51,510 bases of DNA from Clostridia bacterium (GTDB taxonomy: Bacteria; Bacillota; Clostridia; UMGS1840): NCBI GenBank assembly GCA_017625695.1, contig JAGAKI010000019.1, positions 1-51,510 of the forward strand, given 5' to 3'. Below the pieces are notes generated by a model, which saw only the letters and a program-made list of their open reading frames with translations, was not told the DNA's origin and made no database searches. Of this stretch, positions 7,724 to 16,312 are shown in pieces; position 1 is the stretch's first letter; each line of letters begins with the position of its first letter. Made by a program: the position numbers and the translations under genes.

Positions 7724-8389
7724 ATGGAACAGTTTACCAAAGAGTTGAAAGAATATTTAATCCAAAACGGGGCGTCGGATGTAGGGTTCGCCAAAGTATC
7801 CTATGAGTCTTTAAACTACGCTGTTTCCATTGTGGTGAAGCTTTCTGATTTTGTCATTTCTCAGATTGATACAGCTCCTACCTATACCTACTTCAATCAT
7901 TATAAAACTGCCAATGCCTTAATTGACCGGTTGGGATTATTGTGCGGACAAAAAATTGAAACGCAGGGAGGTCTTTATTTTCCGATTCCTGCATCTCAGA
8001 CTGTCAACGGTCATAATACTTATGCCGGGGAATATTCCCATAAGAAAGCGGCTGTCTATGCCGGTTTGGGAACCATCGGAAAAAATGCATTGTTTTTGCA
8101 TCATACGTTCGGACCTGCGGTTCGGCTGGGAACGGTGTTTACCAATCTGCCTTTGTCGGTCGGGGAACCGCTCAGCCGTGATTTATGCGACGGATGCAAT
8201 CTGTGCGTCAAACATTGTCCGGCACAGGCGTTGTACGGTAAAAGTTTCAGTTGGGATGACCCCAACGCTTCACTGCTGGACCGGAAAGCTTGTTCCGACT
8301 ATATGAAAAAACAGTTTATGCATATCGGCAGAGGCTCCGTTTGCGGTATTTGTATGAAACAGTGTGTGGAGCATTTTCGGATAAAATGA
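7724..8389 (+). CDS. QueG-related double 4Fe-4S cluster protein (short form)
   Basis: A protein of 221 aa related to epoxyqueuosine reductase (COG1600). The middle part has HKKAAVYAGLGTIGKNALF and FGPAVRLGTVFTN, both typical of QueG. A ferredoxin-like region follows: CDGCNLCVKHCPAQAL and a second set, CGICMKQC plus an upstream Cys, giving two 4Fe-4S clusters. It is far shorter than genuine QueG (about 350-380 aa) and lacks the C-terminal HEAT-like domain, so it may be a paralogue with another redox job rather than the tRNA-modifying enzyme. The start is ATG 7724 (GAGG, 6 nt upstream). It overlaps nothing and is the last gene before a terminator. Confidence 0.7.
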   Translation: MEQFTKELKEYLIQNGASDVGFAKVSYESLNYAVSIVVKLSDFVISQIDTAPTYTYFNHYKTANALIDRLGLLCGQKIETQGGLYFPIPASQTVNGHNTYAGEYSHKKAAVYAGLGTIGKNALFLHHTFGPAVRLGTVFTNLPLSVGEPLSRDLCDGCNLCVKHCPAQALYGKSFSWDDPNASLLDRKACSDYMKKQFMHIGRGSVCGICMKQCVEHFRIK

Positions 8390-8393
8390 TGGA

Positions 8394-8435
8394 AAAACAG
8401 CAATCGGAGAGGTAACAATCCGGTTACTGTTTTTT
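8394..8435 (+). terminator. Terminator of the lepB operon
   Basis: A 14-bp stem (AAAACAGCAATCGG at 8394-8407 with CCGGTTACTGTTTT at 8420-8433; one mismatch, one wobble) is followed by T residues. A second hairpin, ATCGCTAT/ATAGCGAT with a T6 tail (8446-8485), follows immediately and may reinforce it. Confidence 0.75.
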
Positions 8436-8555
8436 AGTTTATGGCATCGCTATTAACTAAAAATATACAATATAGCGATTTTTTTCACAAATTATACACA
8501 ACAAACCCCTACAATACAAGAGACAGATATGAAAATGGAAAGGTGGTATCTTCTT

Positions 8556-10283
8556 TTGCAGAATACTGTGAACAAATCAAAAGAAAAAACTTCAAAAAAA
8601 CATTCCGTAAAATGGATTCTTCTTGTGATTTTATTATTGGTTGCTGTGCTGGTAGCTGTTATTTTTCACCGGTTTGGCGGCAACAAAGACGCTGTTTCTG
8701 ACATTACAACCGCAATCGCTGACCGTGGTTCCGTTGAGGTAGTGATCAGCGGAACGGGGACTGTAGAACCGAATGATTCTTATGAGGTAACCAGTCTGGT
8801 GAAAGGGGAAATTATCCATGCCCCATTTGAAGAAGGTACTGTAGTTACCAAAGGGGATTTGTTATATCAGATTGATACTTTTGATATGGAAAATTCCATT
8901 GAGCGTTCTAAACTTTCTTTGGAAAAAACTCAGAATACATATGATAACAATATGAAAGATATGGAGAATTTGACGGTTCAAACCGAAAGCAGCGGCACCA
9001 TTACCGAACTGTATGTTCAGGAAGGGGATATGATTTCCCAAAACGCCAAAATTGCGGATATCGTGGATTCCAAAGTGATGAAACTTTCGGTTCCTTTTAT
9101 TTCTGAGCATGCAAAGCAACTTGCTGTGGGAGATGTGGCTGAGGTTACCTTGCAGGCAGACGGCAGTGTGCTTGACGGTGTAGTCAGCTATGTAGCTTCC
9201 GGGGAAATGGTTTCCAATAGCGGCATTATGGTAAAAACCGTAGAAATTGAAGTGGAAAATCCCGGCGTATTAAAAGAGGGTGATTCTGCAACTGCAATGA
9301 TAGGAGATATTTCCTGTCACGATTTAGGTATGTTTCATTATGCTTCCGCCAAAACAGTAACCACACAGATATCCGGTAAGGTGGAAGTACTGCAATATAA
9401 AAAAGGAGATTACTTGCAGGCGGGTGATGTGTTGGCGGTATTATCCAATGCATCTTTGGAACAAAATCATAAGAATAATACTCTCTCGCTAAGAGAAGCA
9501 GAGCTTTCTTTGGAAAATCAGTATGACCAGCTTGAAGATTACAATATTACTTCTCCCATTAACGGGACTGTCATTCAGAAAGTCTCCAAACAGGGAGATA
9601 TTTTGGACAATACCAACAATACCAAGGTGATGGCAACCATTGCAGATATGTCTAAAATATTGTTCCGGATGTCAGTAGACGAACTGGATATTGCTAAAAT
9701 CCAGGTAGGACAGACTGCGGTAATTACTGCTGATGCATTGGAAGATAAGGTGTTTTCCGGCTATGTGGAAACCGTCAGCGTAATCGGTACCAGTTCCAAT
9801 GGAGTCACGACCTATCCGGTCACCATTGTAATTAACGAACCGGAAGGACTGATTCCCGGTATGAATGTCAGTGCAGATATCATTGTGGAAAAGCGGGAGA
9901 ATGTCATCCGGATTCCTGCTTCTGCATTAATGCGTGGCAATCAGGTTGCCGTTAGGTTGAAAGATGGAGAAAAGGCACCGGAAATGTCGGAACCGGACGG
10001 AAAAGAAATGCCTAAAAACAGTAAAATGATGATGAATGTTGCGCCGGAAGGCTTTAAGCTTGTGAAAGTAAAGGTGGGTCTTTCCAATGAGGATTATGTG
10101 GAAATTATAGAAGGAATTTCTGAAGGGGATGTTGTCTATGTCACCTCCTCTCAGACCGTTGTCGATAATGATATCTTCCCGCTGATGCCGGGTGATATGG
10201 GCGGAATGTCCGCCGGAGGAATGCCGAGTGGCGGCATGCCTGCCGGCGGGATGTCCGGCGGTGGTGTACCTGTAGGTAGATAG
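8556..10283 (+). CDS. Efflux membrane-fusion (periplasmic-adaptor-type) protein, MacA/HlyD family
   Basis: A protein of about 575 aa and the first gene of a MacAB-like tripartite exporter. One N-terminal TM helix (KWILLVILLLVAVLVAVIF) is followed by a split lipoyl/barrel-sandwich domain. Biotinyl-like half-motifs lie near GTVEPNDSYEVTSLVKG and IDTFDMENSIERSK, and the pattern repeats near TQISGKVEVLQYKKGDYL and SPINGTVIQKVSKQGD. Beta-barrel and membrane-proximal domains complete it. The two lipoyl pairs make it longer than standard MacA (about 370 aa). The tail is rich in Gly/Met/Pro (GGMPSGGMPAGGMSGGG). The start is uncertain: ATG 8529 has no good binding site, whereas GGAAAGGTGG at 8537-8546 points to TTG 8556. 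It is coupled to the ATPase and permease genes downstream. Confidence 0.85.
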   Translation: MQNTVNKSKEKTSKKHSVKWILLVILLLVAVLVAVIFHRFGGNKDAVSDITTAIADRGSVEVVISGTGTVEPNDSYEVTSLVKGEIIHAPFEEGTVVTKGDLLYQIDTFDMENSIERSKLSLEKTQNTYDNNMKDMENLTVQTESSGTITELYVQEGDMISQNAKIADIVDSKVMKLSVPFISEHAKQLAVGDVAEVTLQADGSVLDGVVSYVASGEMVSNSGIMVKTVEIEVENPGVLKEGDSATAMIGDISCHDLGMFHYASAKTVTTQISGKVEVLQYKKGDYLQAGDVLAVLSNASLEQNHKNNTLSLREAELSLENQYDQLEDYNITSPINGTVIQKVSKQGDILDNTNNTKVMATIADMSKILFRMSVDELDIAKIQVGQTAVITADALEDKVFSGYVETVSVIGTSSNGVTTYPVTIVINEPEGLIPGMNVSADIIVEKRENVIRIPASALMRGNQVAVRLKDGEKAPEMSEPDGKEMPKNSKMMMNVAPEGFKLVKVKVGLSNEDYVEIIEGISEGDVVYVTSSQTVVDNDIFPLMPGDMGGMSAGGMPSGGMPAGGMSGGGVPVGR

Positions 10284-10294
10284 GCGGTGGACAG

Positions 10295-10978
10295 ATGATT
10301 GAGTTAAAGGATATTTATAAAATCTATTCTGACGGGGATAGTGAAATCCGTGCATTAGACGGAATTAATCTGCGTGTTTCGGAAAAAGAATTTGTTTCCA
10401 TTATTGGGCAGTCAGGCTCCGGAAAATCCACCGCAATGAATATCATCGGCTGTCTGGATGTTCCTACCTCCGGTTCCTACTTTCTGAATGGAGAAGATGT
10501 GAGCCGGATGGGAGAATATGAACTGTCTGATATCAGAAGCAGAACCCTGGGGTTTATTTTCCAACAATATAATCTGATTCCAAAACTTTCGGTATTTGAA
10601 AATGTGGAGCTTCCTCTGATTTATAAACGGATGGAACCCCGGGAACGAAAAGAACGGGTGGAACGGGCACTGGAAAAGGTCGGTCTTTTAGACCGTTATA
10701 AGAAATATCCCAAACAGCTGTCCGGCGGTCAGCAACAGAGAGTGTCTATTGCCCGTGCTTTGGCGGGAGATCCTAAACTAATTCTGGCAGACGAACCTAC
10801 CGGTGCTTTGGACAGTAAAACAGGTATTGAAGTGTTGGAATTTATCAAACAGCTAAACCGGGAAGACGGAACCACCATCGTTCTCATAACCCACGATCAC
10901 GGTATTGCATATCAGGCAGATCGTGTGGTAAAACTGCAGGACGGAAAAATCATTTCAGATGAGGTGGTGGCAAAATGA
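10295..10978 (+). CDS. ABC transporter ATP-binding protein, MacB/LolD type
   Basis: A 227-aa nucleotide-binding subunit. Walker A GQSGSGKST lies at about 38-46, the Q-loop in FIFQQYNLIPKLSV, the ABC signature [15 protein letters not shown] at about 140, Walker B LILADEPTGALDS at about 160, and the H-loop in LITHDH. The sequence falls in the MacB/LolD/SalX group that energises peptide, antibiotic or lipoprotein export. It begins 11 nt after the adaptor gene, and its stop overlaps the permease start (ATGA). Confidence 0.92.
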   Translation: MIELKDIYKIYSDGDSEIRALDGINLRVSEKEFVSIIGQSGSGKSTAMNIIGCLDVPTSGSYFLNGEDVSRMGEYELSDIRSRTLGFIFQQYNLIPKLSVFENVELPLIYKRMEPRERKERVERALEKVGLLDRYKKYPKQLSGGQQQRVSIARALAGDPKLILADEPTGALDSKTGIEVLEFIKQLNREDGTTIVLITHDHGIAYQADRVVKLQDGKIISDEVVAK

Positions 10979-12156
10979 GTATCAAGCAGGCATTTATCTT
11001 AGCGGTAAAGAGCCTTTCTGCCAGCAAAATGCGGTCCTTTCTCACCATGCTCGGGATTATTATCGGGGTGGCATCGGTAATCGTGTTGGTTGCGTTGGTT
11101 GACGGCTTTAAACAACAGCTTGTGGACCAGTTTGAATCTATGGGGACCAATCTGATTTCGGTTTCCATTCCCGGAAGAGGCGGAAACCGTGGCGTTACGC
11201 CGGATGATGTCATGGAGTTTTCTATTGAAAATGCAGAGGTAATCGGTTATGTTTCCCCGGTGGTGAATGTGAGTAACCTTACGGTGAAAAATGGGGCAGA
11301 AAGTGTTACGACCACAGCAATGGGCACCAATGAATTTTATCCGGAAATCAAAGGACTGGAAGTGGAATACGGCAGATTTTTGGAATATGTGGATGTGGAA
11401 CGCCGTCAGAAAAGCTGTGTGATCGGTACTTATATTGCAAATGAACTCTATCAAAATGCACAGAGTGCTTTAGGGAGTGAACTGAAAATCAACGGGATTT
11501 CTTACACTATTGTTGGAGTGTTGGAAGAAGTGCAGGATAGCGAAGAAGGCAGCGGAGATGATATAGTGTATCTTCCCTATACCCTGGCTACCGGTCTTTC
11601 CTGGAATGGAAGAATCTCCAGCTATGCTTTCAGCGCAGCGGAGAAAGAACTGGTGGAAGAAGCAGAAAATCGTATTAGAGCTTTTTTATATTCGGTTTTC
11701 AATGATTCTAACGCTTACCGGATTTTGAATCAGTCCGCAATATTGGAAGTTGTGAATGATTTGACAGGGACCATTACGATGATTTTAGTTGGGATTGCAG
11801 CCATTTCTTTGTTGGTTGGCGGGATTGGCATTATGAATATTATGCTGGTTTCCGTTACAGAACGAACCCGTGAAATTGGAATCAGAAAATCTTTGGGGGC
11901 AACTCCATGGGATATTATGAGTCAGTTTGTGGTAGAAGCGGCAACTACCAGTTCCTTTGGCGGCTTTTTAGGAATTGCATTGGGAATTGGTGCTGCAATA
12001 TTTGCCGGAAATCTGATGGGAGTTCCTGCGAAGCCTTCCTTTGGTGCGGTAGCGATTGCCTTTTCGGTTTCCGTGGGAATTGGTATGATATTCGGATATT
12101 TTCCGGCGAAAAAAGCTTCCCGGATGAATCCGATTGAAGCGTTGCGTTATGATTGA
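10975..12156 (+). CDS. ABC transporter permease, MacB/FtsX type
   Basis: A protein of 393 aa with the MacB_PCD plus FtsX layout. TM1 is near the N-terminus (MRSFLTMLGIIIGVASVIVLVALV), followed by a large extracytoplasmic domain of about 230 residues and three more TM helices at the C-terminus. The last part carries the family motif VTERTREIGIRKSLGATPWDI. The C-terminus RMNPIEALRYD is also typical. With the preceding adaptor and ATPase it forms a MacAB-like exporter; the substrate cannot be read from the sequence, and antimicrobial peptides or other amphiphiles are usual for the family. Confidence 0.92.
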   Translation: MSIKQAFILAVKSLSASKMRSFLTMLGIIIGVASVIVLVALVDGFKQQLVDQFESMGTNLISVSIPGRGGNRGVTPDDVMEFSIENAEVIGYVSPVVNVSNLTVKNGAESVTTTAMGTNEFYPEIKGLEVEYGRFLEYVDVERRQKSCVIGTYIANELYQNAQSALGSELKINGISYTIVGVLEEVQDSEEGSGDDIVYLPYTLATGLSWNGRISSYAFSAAEKELVEEAENRIRAFLYSVFNDSNAYRILNQSAILEVVNDLTGTITMILVGIAAISLLVGGIGIMNIMLVSVTERTREIGIRKSLGATPWDIMSQFVVEAATTSSFGGFLGIALGIGAAIFAGNLMGVPAKPSFGAVAIAFSVSVGIGMIFGYFPAKKASRMNPIEALRYD

Positions 12157-12179
12157 TAAAAATGGGAGGTCCAAACCAA

Positions 12180-14405
12180 ATGAAAAAAATATTGTCAATT
12201 ATTCTTTGTTTTCTGTTTCTGTACGTTCCGGTGTCGGCAGAAAACTTAGACACAAATATCCTTCCGCTGTTAAAGGAAATGAAGATTATGGAAGGGGACC
12301 CGGACGGGAATTTGCGGTTGGATGACTACGTATCCCGTGGCGAATTTTGTAAGGTAGCTATCGCTGCTTCCCAATATAAAAACAGTGTTGCACTGAATTT
12401 GAAGGTGTCTCCTTTTAAGGATGTCACCCACCGTCACTGGGCATCCCCTTATATTAAACTTGCAGTTGATCATCAGCTGATTACCGGATATCCGGACGGC
12501 TCTTTCCGACCGGATAGCGTGGTTTTATATGAAGAAGCATTGACCGTTTTTCTGAAACTGTTGGGATATGATTCCAACGATTTTGGCAACTCCTGGCCCT
12601 ACGGTCAGGTGGGACTGGCTACTAACATCGGATTGTGCGACCACTCCGATCTTGGAATCGGAGCCAGACTGACACGGCGTGATGTGGCGGTTCTTGTCTA
12701 TGAACTTTTAAATCAGCATCCCAAAAACAGCAGTGGATACTATATCGAATCTCAGCAGTATAAAATTGTAGAAGAAAGTATCATTTTAGGGACACCTATG
12801 ACCGATTCTTCTGTGGGGAGCGGTAGAGTCAATACCACGGCAGGAAACTATAAAACAAGCCTTTCTTTTGAAGAATCTGTTGGAAAAAAAGGGGAGCTGA
12901 TTATTAAAAATTCAGATGAAATTGTTGGATTTATTCCCTCCGAGCAACAGATTGTAAGCTATCCTGTCTATCAGATTTTAGATGACGAAATTGTAGTGTA
13001 TGACAACGGCGTGATGCAATCATTGTCTGTGGATACGAATTTGACAATTTACCATAAATCTCAGACAAAAACATTGAAAAATACCTTGTCAGAATTGTCT
13101 GTAGGGGATACACTGACACTGTATCATAATGAAAACCAGGTATTGGATTACGGCGTACTTCTGACAGAACAGTTACAAGGTCCCATTACTGCAATATCTC
13201 AAAATGCTGTTCCTACTGATTCCGAAACTACCTTTATCCGTGACGGGGTATTGGGAACCGGATATGAACTGTATGATGTGTTGTATTATTCCAAACCACT
13301 CAATACCGTTTGGGCATACTCCAAAAAAATATCGGGGATTTATGAAAGCGCAGCACCCAATCGGGATAATCCGACTTCTGTGGTGATTTCCGGCGTTTCT
13401 TATGCTTTGGAAGGCAGCGAAGCCTTTTTCAAACTTTCTTCTCAGGGGTCTTGTAAACTCGGGGATTCCATTACAGTTCTTTTAGGCAAAGACGGTAAAA
13501 TTGCAGATGTGATGTCAGCAGCTTCGGAAGCAATCACCGGTTATCTGACCGATGCAGGAAAGAAAACGTTCCAAAGTGATAAAACAGGGGAATATTCTTC
13601 TTATTATGTTACTGTTGTTACCGCAGATGGTGAAACCATGGAATACGCCACTGACAGCAACTATGATTCTCTTGTCAATAAAATTGTCAGGGTCGGTTTT
13701 CAAAATGGCAGAGCAAAGGTTACTACAGTAGGTGGTACTTCCGATCTGGAAGGAATATTTCGCTATCAGAAAGGTCTGATTGGAAGCAAAAAGATCTCAT
13801 CTGATCTCTGTATTTTAGATGTCAGCAGTATAGATCCTACTCAGAAGGGAAATTTTATTCAGGTATATCCCCAGCGGTTGGATGGTGTTACATTAACCAA
13901 AAACAACGTACTTTATTATGAAGAAAACGCTCACGGTGAAATTATCAAACTGTTTTTGTATGATGTAACCGGCGATATTCACCAGTATGGTGTTGTGACG
14001 CAGGCTTCTGATTACGGGGAACGTTCTACCAGCAGAAGTTATACCTATGATATCAATGGACAAACGGCGACAGTCAATGCTGGGATTTTTCCGTCTGTTA
14101 CTTCCAAGATGCCGTGTAAGTTTGTGTTTTCCGGCAATTCTTTAGATATTATTCAGCCACTGGTGAAGTTGAATGGAAATGTATCTGATGTTACAGACTT
14201 TTCGCTGATGTGTCAGAACAGAAACTATCAGATGAGTGACCGTGTGGTGGTGTATGAAGTAGGTTCTGACTACAAGTTTATGAAAATTGCCAAAGACGAT
14301 TTTATCAAACGACAGGGGGAATATCAGGTAACTCCCTATTATGACAAATCAGAGACAGCCGGTGGAAGAATCCGTGTTTTGATAGTCACCAAAAAAGACA
14401 AATAG
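12180..14405 (+). CDS. Secreted S-layer-homology (SLH) protein
   Basis: A protein of 741 aa. The signal peptide (MKKILSIILCFLFLYVPVSA) is followed by three SLH-like repeats over about residues 20-200, with motifs such as HRHWASPYIKLAVDHQLITG, YPDGSFRPDSVV and LTRRDVAVLVYELLNQ. These normally bind secondary cell-wall polysaccharide. The remaining ~500 residues are beta-rich and resemble nothing I can name. The start is ATG 12180, 9 nt after GGGAGGT; upstream codons overlap that site. It follows the MacB-like permease by 23 nt and precedes a strong terminator, so it is the last gene of the exporter operon. It could be a surface partner of the exporter or a passenger gene. Confidence 0.8.
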   Translation: MKKILSIILCFLFLYVPVSAENLDTNILPLLKEMKIMEGDPDGNLRLDDYVSRGEFCKVAIAASQYKNSVALNLKVSPFKDVTHRHWASPYIKLAVDHQLITGYPDGSFRPDSVVLYEEALTVFLKLLGYDSNDFGNSWPYGQVGLATNIGLCDHSDLGIGARLTRRDVAVLVYELLNQHPKNSSGYYIESQQYKIVEESIILGTPMTDSSVGSGRVNTTAGNYKTSLSFEESVGKKGELIIKNSDEIVGFIPSEQQIVSYPVYQILDDEIVVYDNGVMQSLSVDTNLTIYHKSQTKTLKNTLSELSVGDTLTLYHNENQVLDYGVLLTEQLQGPITAISQNAVPTDSETTFIRDGVLGTGYELYDVLYYSKPLNTVWAYSKKISGIYESAAPNRDNPTSVVISGVSYALEGSEAFFKLSSQGSCKLGDSITVLLGKDGKIADVMSAASEAITGYLTDAGKKTFQSDKTGEYSSYYVTVVTADGETMEYATDSNYDSLVNKIVRVGFQNGRAKVTTVGGTSDLEGIFRYQKGLIGSKKISSDLCILDVSSIDPTQKGNFIQVYPQRLDGVTLTKNNVLYYEENAHGEIIKLFLYDVTGDIHQYGVVTQASDYGERSTSRSYTYDINGQTATVNAGIFPSVTSKMPCKFVFSGNSLDIIQPLVKLNGNVSDVTDFSLMCQNRNYQMSDRVVVYEVGSDYKFMKIAKDDFIKRQGEYQVTPYYDKSETAGGRIRVLIVTKKDK

Positions 14406-14411
14406 CTCAAT

Positions 14412-14441
14412 AAAAAAGTGCGAATCTTCGCACTTTTTTTT
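14412..14441 (+). terminator. Terminator after the exporter/SLH operon
   Basis: A perfect stem, AAAAAAGTGCGAA/TTCGCACTTTTTT with a TC loop, is followed by a T-run and lies 7 nt after the SLH gene stop. Confidence 0.9.
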
Positions 14442-14465
14442 GTGGTGAAATTTTTATAAAAAGTC

Positions 14466-14494
14466 TTGCTATTTCTACGTACATCTGTTATACT
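14466..14494 (+). promoter_or_regulatory. Sigma-A promoter of the Gfo/Idh/MocA gene
   Basis: TTGCTA (14466-14471), a 17-bp spacer and TATACT (14489-14494). Confidence 0.6.
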
Positions 14495-14553
14495 ATTAAC
14501 GAACCATCCTGAAAGTTTATAAAACTTTTGGTTTTGTTTTGAAAGGAGTTATT

Positions 14554-15834
14554 ATGAAACAGTTATCACTTATTTTAATCGGAGGGGGAGACCGCGGAAG
14601 CAGCTATTTGAAATATTTGCAACAAAATCCCGAAAAATTCAGATTAGTTGGGCTTGCAGAACCCATCCGTGAAAAACGGGAGTACTTAAGAGATTTGTAT
14701 CATGTGCCTCACGATAAGTGTTTCGAAAGCTATGAAGAAATTTTGGCACTTCCGAAATTTGCAGATGTTGCCATGATTTGCACACAGGATAAAATGCACT
14801 ATGCGCCTGCACTGCTGGCAATGGAAAAGCAATATGACCTCTTAATGGAAAAACCCATTGCGGTATCTGCTGAGGAATGTTACAAAATGTATCGTGCCGC
14901 AGAAGAATACGGTGTTAAAAGTGTGGTTTGTCATGTGCTCCGTTATACTCCTTTTTATAAGGCAATCAAAAAATTCATTGCAGATGGCAACCTGGGTGAA
15001 ATCATGAATATGATTCATACTGAAGGTGTCGGAAACGTACATATCAGCCATAGTTATGTAAGAGGGAATTGGCGGAAAGAATCAGAATCTTCTCCTATGC
15101 TGTTGGCAAAATGCTGCCACGATACTGATTTACTGCAATGGTTGGTAGGGGAACTTTGCACCAAAGTGCAGTCGGTGGGAACACTTTCTTATTTTTGTGA
15201 AAAGAATAAGCCGGAGGGAGCACCCAAGCGTTGTTTGGATGGTTGCCCGCATAAGGATACCTGTTATTACTACGCTCCTGATTTATACCGTCTGCCTACT
15301 GCAGAAGTGCAGCACTTTCGTGCGATTGTTGCCAATAAATTCGAGCCTACCGATGAAGAATTGGACGAAATTTTAAAAACCTCTCCCTATGGCAGATGTG
15401 TCTATCAATGTGATAATGACGTGGTTGATCATCAGATTGTCAATATGCAATTTTGTGAAGATAAATATGCATCGCTTACCATGTCCGGTTTTAACAAAGG
15501 CGGTAGAGTGACCACAATTATGGGTACCGAGGGGGAACTTCGTGCCGATATGGAAGAACAGTCTGTTACTTTCTATAGTTTCAAAACTCACGAAACCACT
15601 TTGATTTATCAGCCGGAAGCAGGCTTTGACCAGACCATTGCAGGCGGCCACGGTGGTGGAGATATGGGGATTATGGCAGATTTATATGACTATCTGGCAC
15701 TCAATCAGCCGTCCGATTCTATTTCGGATCTGAAAGTATCTTGCATGAGTCATCTGATTTGTTTTGCCGCAGAAGATGCCCGTAAAAAAGGAATCACGGT
15801 TGATATGAAAGAATATCTGAAACAGTTTAACTAA
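14554..15834 (+). CDS. Gfo/Idh/MocA family NAD(P)-dependent oxidoreductase
   Basis: A protein of 426 aa with an N-terminal Rossmann fold (LILIGGGDRGSSYLKYLQ) and the family EKP motif (LMEKPIAVSAEEC) that supplies the catalytic Lys. A C-terminal beta-sheet domain follows. The family oxidises or epimerises sugars, inositols and related compounds; substrate is unknown. A cysteine-rich insertion (about residues 215-245, CLDGCPHKDTCYYYAP plus an upstream Cys) could bind a metal or form disulfides and recurs in some clostridial members as I recall them. The start is ATG 14554 after AAAGGAG. It has its own promoter and appears monocistronic. Confidence 0.85.
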   Translation: MKQLSLILIGGGDRGSSYLKYLQQNPEKFRLVGLAEPIREKREYLRDLYHVPHDKCFESYEEILALPKFADVAMICTQDKMHYAPALLAMEKQYDLLMEKPIAVSAEECYKMYRAAEEYGVKSVVCHVLRYTPFYKAIKKFIADGNLGEIMNMIHTEGVGNVHISHSYVRGNWRKESESSPMLLAKCCHDTDLLQWLVGELCTKVQSVGTLSYFCEKNKPEGAPKRCLDGCPHKDTCYYYAPDLYRLPTAEVQHFRAIVANKFEPTDEELDEILKTSPYGRCVYQCDNDVVDHQIVNMQFCEDKYASLTMSGFNKGGRVTTIMGTEGELRADMEEQSVTFYSFKTHETTLIYQPEAGFDQTIAGGHGGGDMGIMADLYDYLALNQPSDSISDLKVSCMSHLICFAAEDARKKGITVDMKEYLKQFN

Positions 15835-15883
15835 TCAATGATCCCCTGTTCTTACAGGGGGGGTGAAATAAGGAGGGAAATCA

Positions 15884-16300
15884 ATGTATCTCTGGTATAT
15901 CGGGGCATTTGTGATTCTGTTGGGAATCGAGCTTTTGACCTATAATCTGATTACTGTCTGGCTTGCTGTATCTGCATTGCTGACAGGGGTATATGCCTAT
16001 TTTTTTCCGGAACAAATTGTGGTGCATCTTTTCATTTTCCTGGTGCTTTCTATCATATTCATTGCGCTGACCAAGCCTTTGGTAAAGAAATTGAAGATTG
16101 CCACCGAAAAAACCAATGCAGACCGTCTGATTGGGTGTCATGCATTGGTGTTGGAAGAAATCAATTCCATGGAGGGAACCGGTCAGGTGAAAGTGATGGG
16201 GCAGATATGGTCTGCGAAATCTCAGACCGGGGAAACGATTGAAAAAGAAAAAACAGTCACCGTTCAAGCGATTGAAGGTGTTAAACTGGTTGTATTATAA
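15884..16300 (+). CDS. NfeD-like membrane protein
   Basis: A protein of 138 aa. Hydrophobic segments fill the first ~75 residues (LWYIGAFVILLGIELLTYNL, ITVWLAVSALLTGVYAYFF, and a third). A C-terminal OB-fold-like beta domain follows (GCHALVLEEINSMEGTGQVKVMG...IEKEKTVTVQAIEGVKLVV). This is the short NfeD type that pairs with stomatin/SPFH proteins and has no ClpP-like protease domain. It starts after AAGGAGGG and lies 12 nt upstream of the SPFH gene, which supports a functional pair in membrane organisation. Confidence 0.85.
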   Translation: MYLWYIGAFVILLGIELLTYNLITVWLAVSALLTGVYAYFFPEQIVVHLFIFLVLSIIFIALTKPLVKKLKIATEKTNADRLIGCHALVLEEINSMEGTGQVKVMGQIWSAKSQTGETIEKEKTVTVQAIEGVKLVVL

Positions 16301-16312
16301 GGAGGAACTATT

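Noticed and set aside
8441-8701. Short open frame overlapping the start of the membrane-fusion gene
   Set aside because: It overlaps the terminator hairpins and the adaptor gene in another frame and has no binding site or protein-like pattern.
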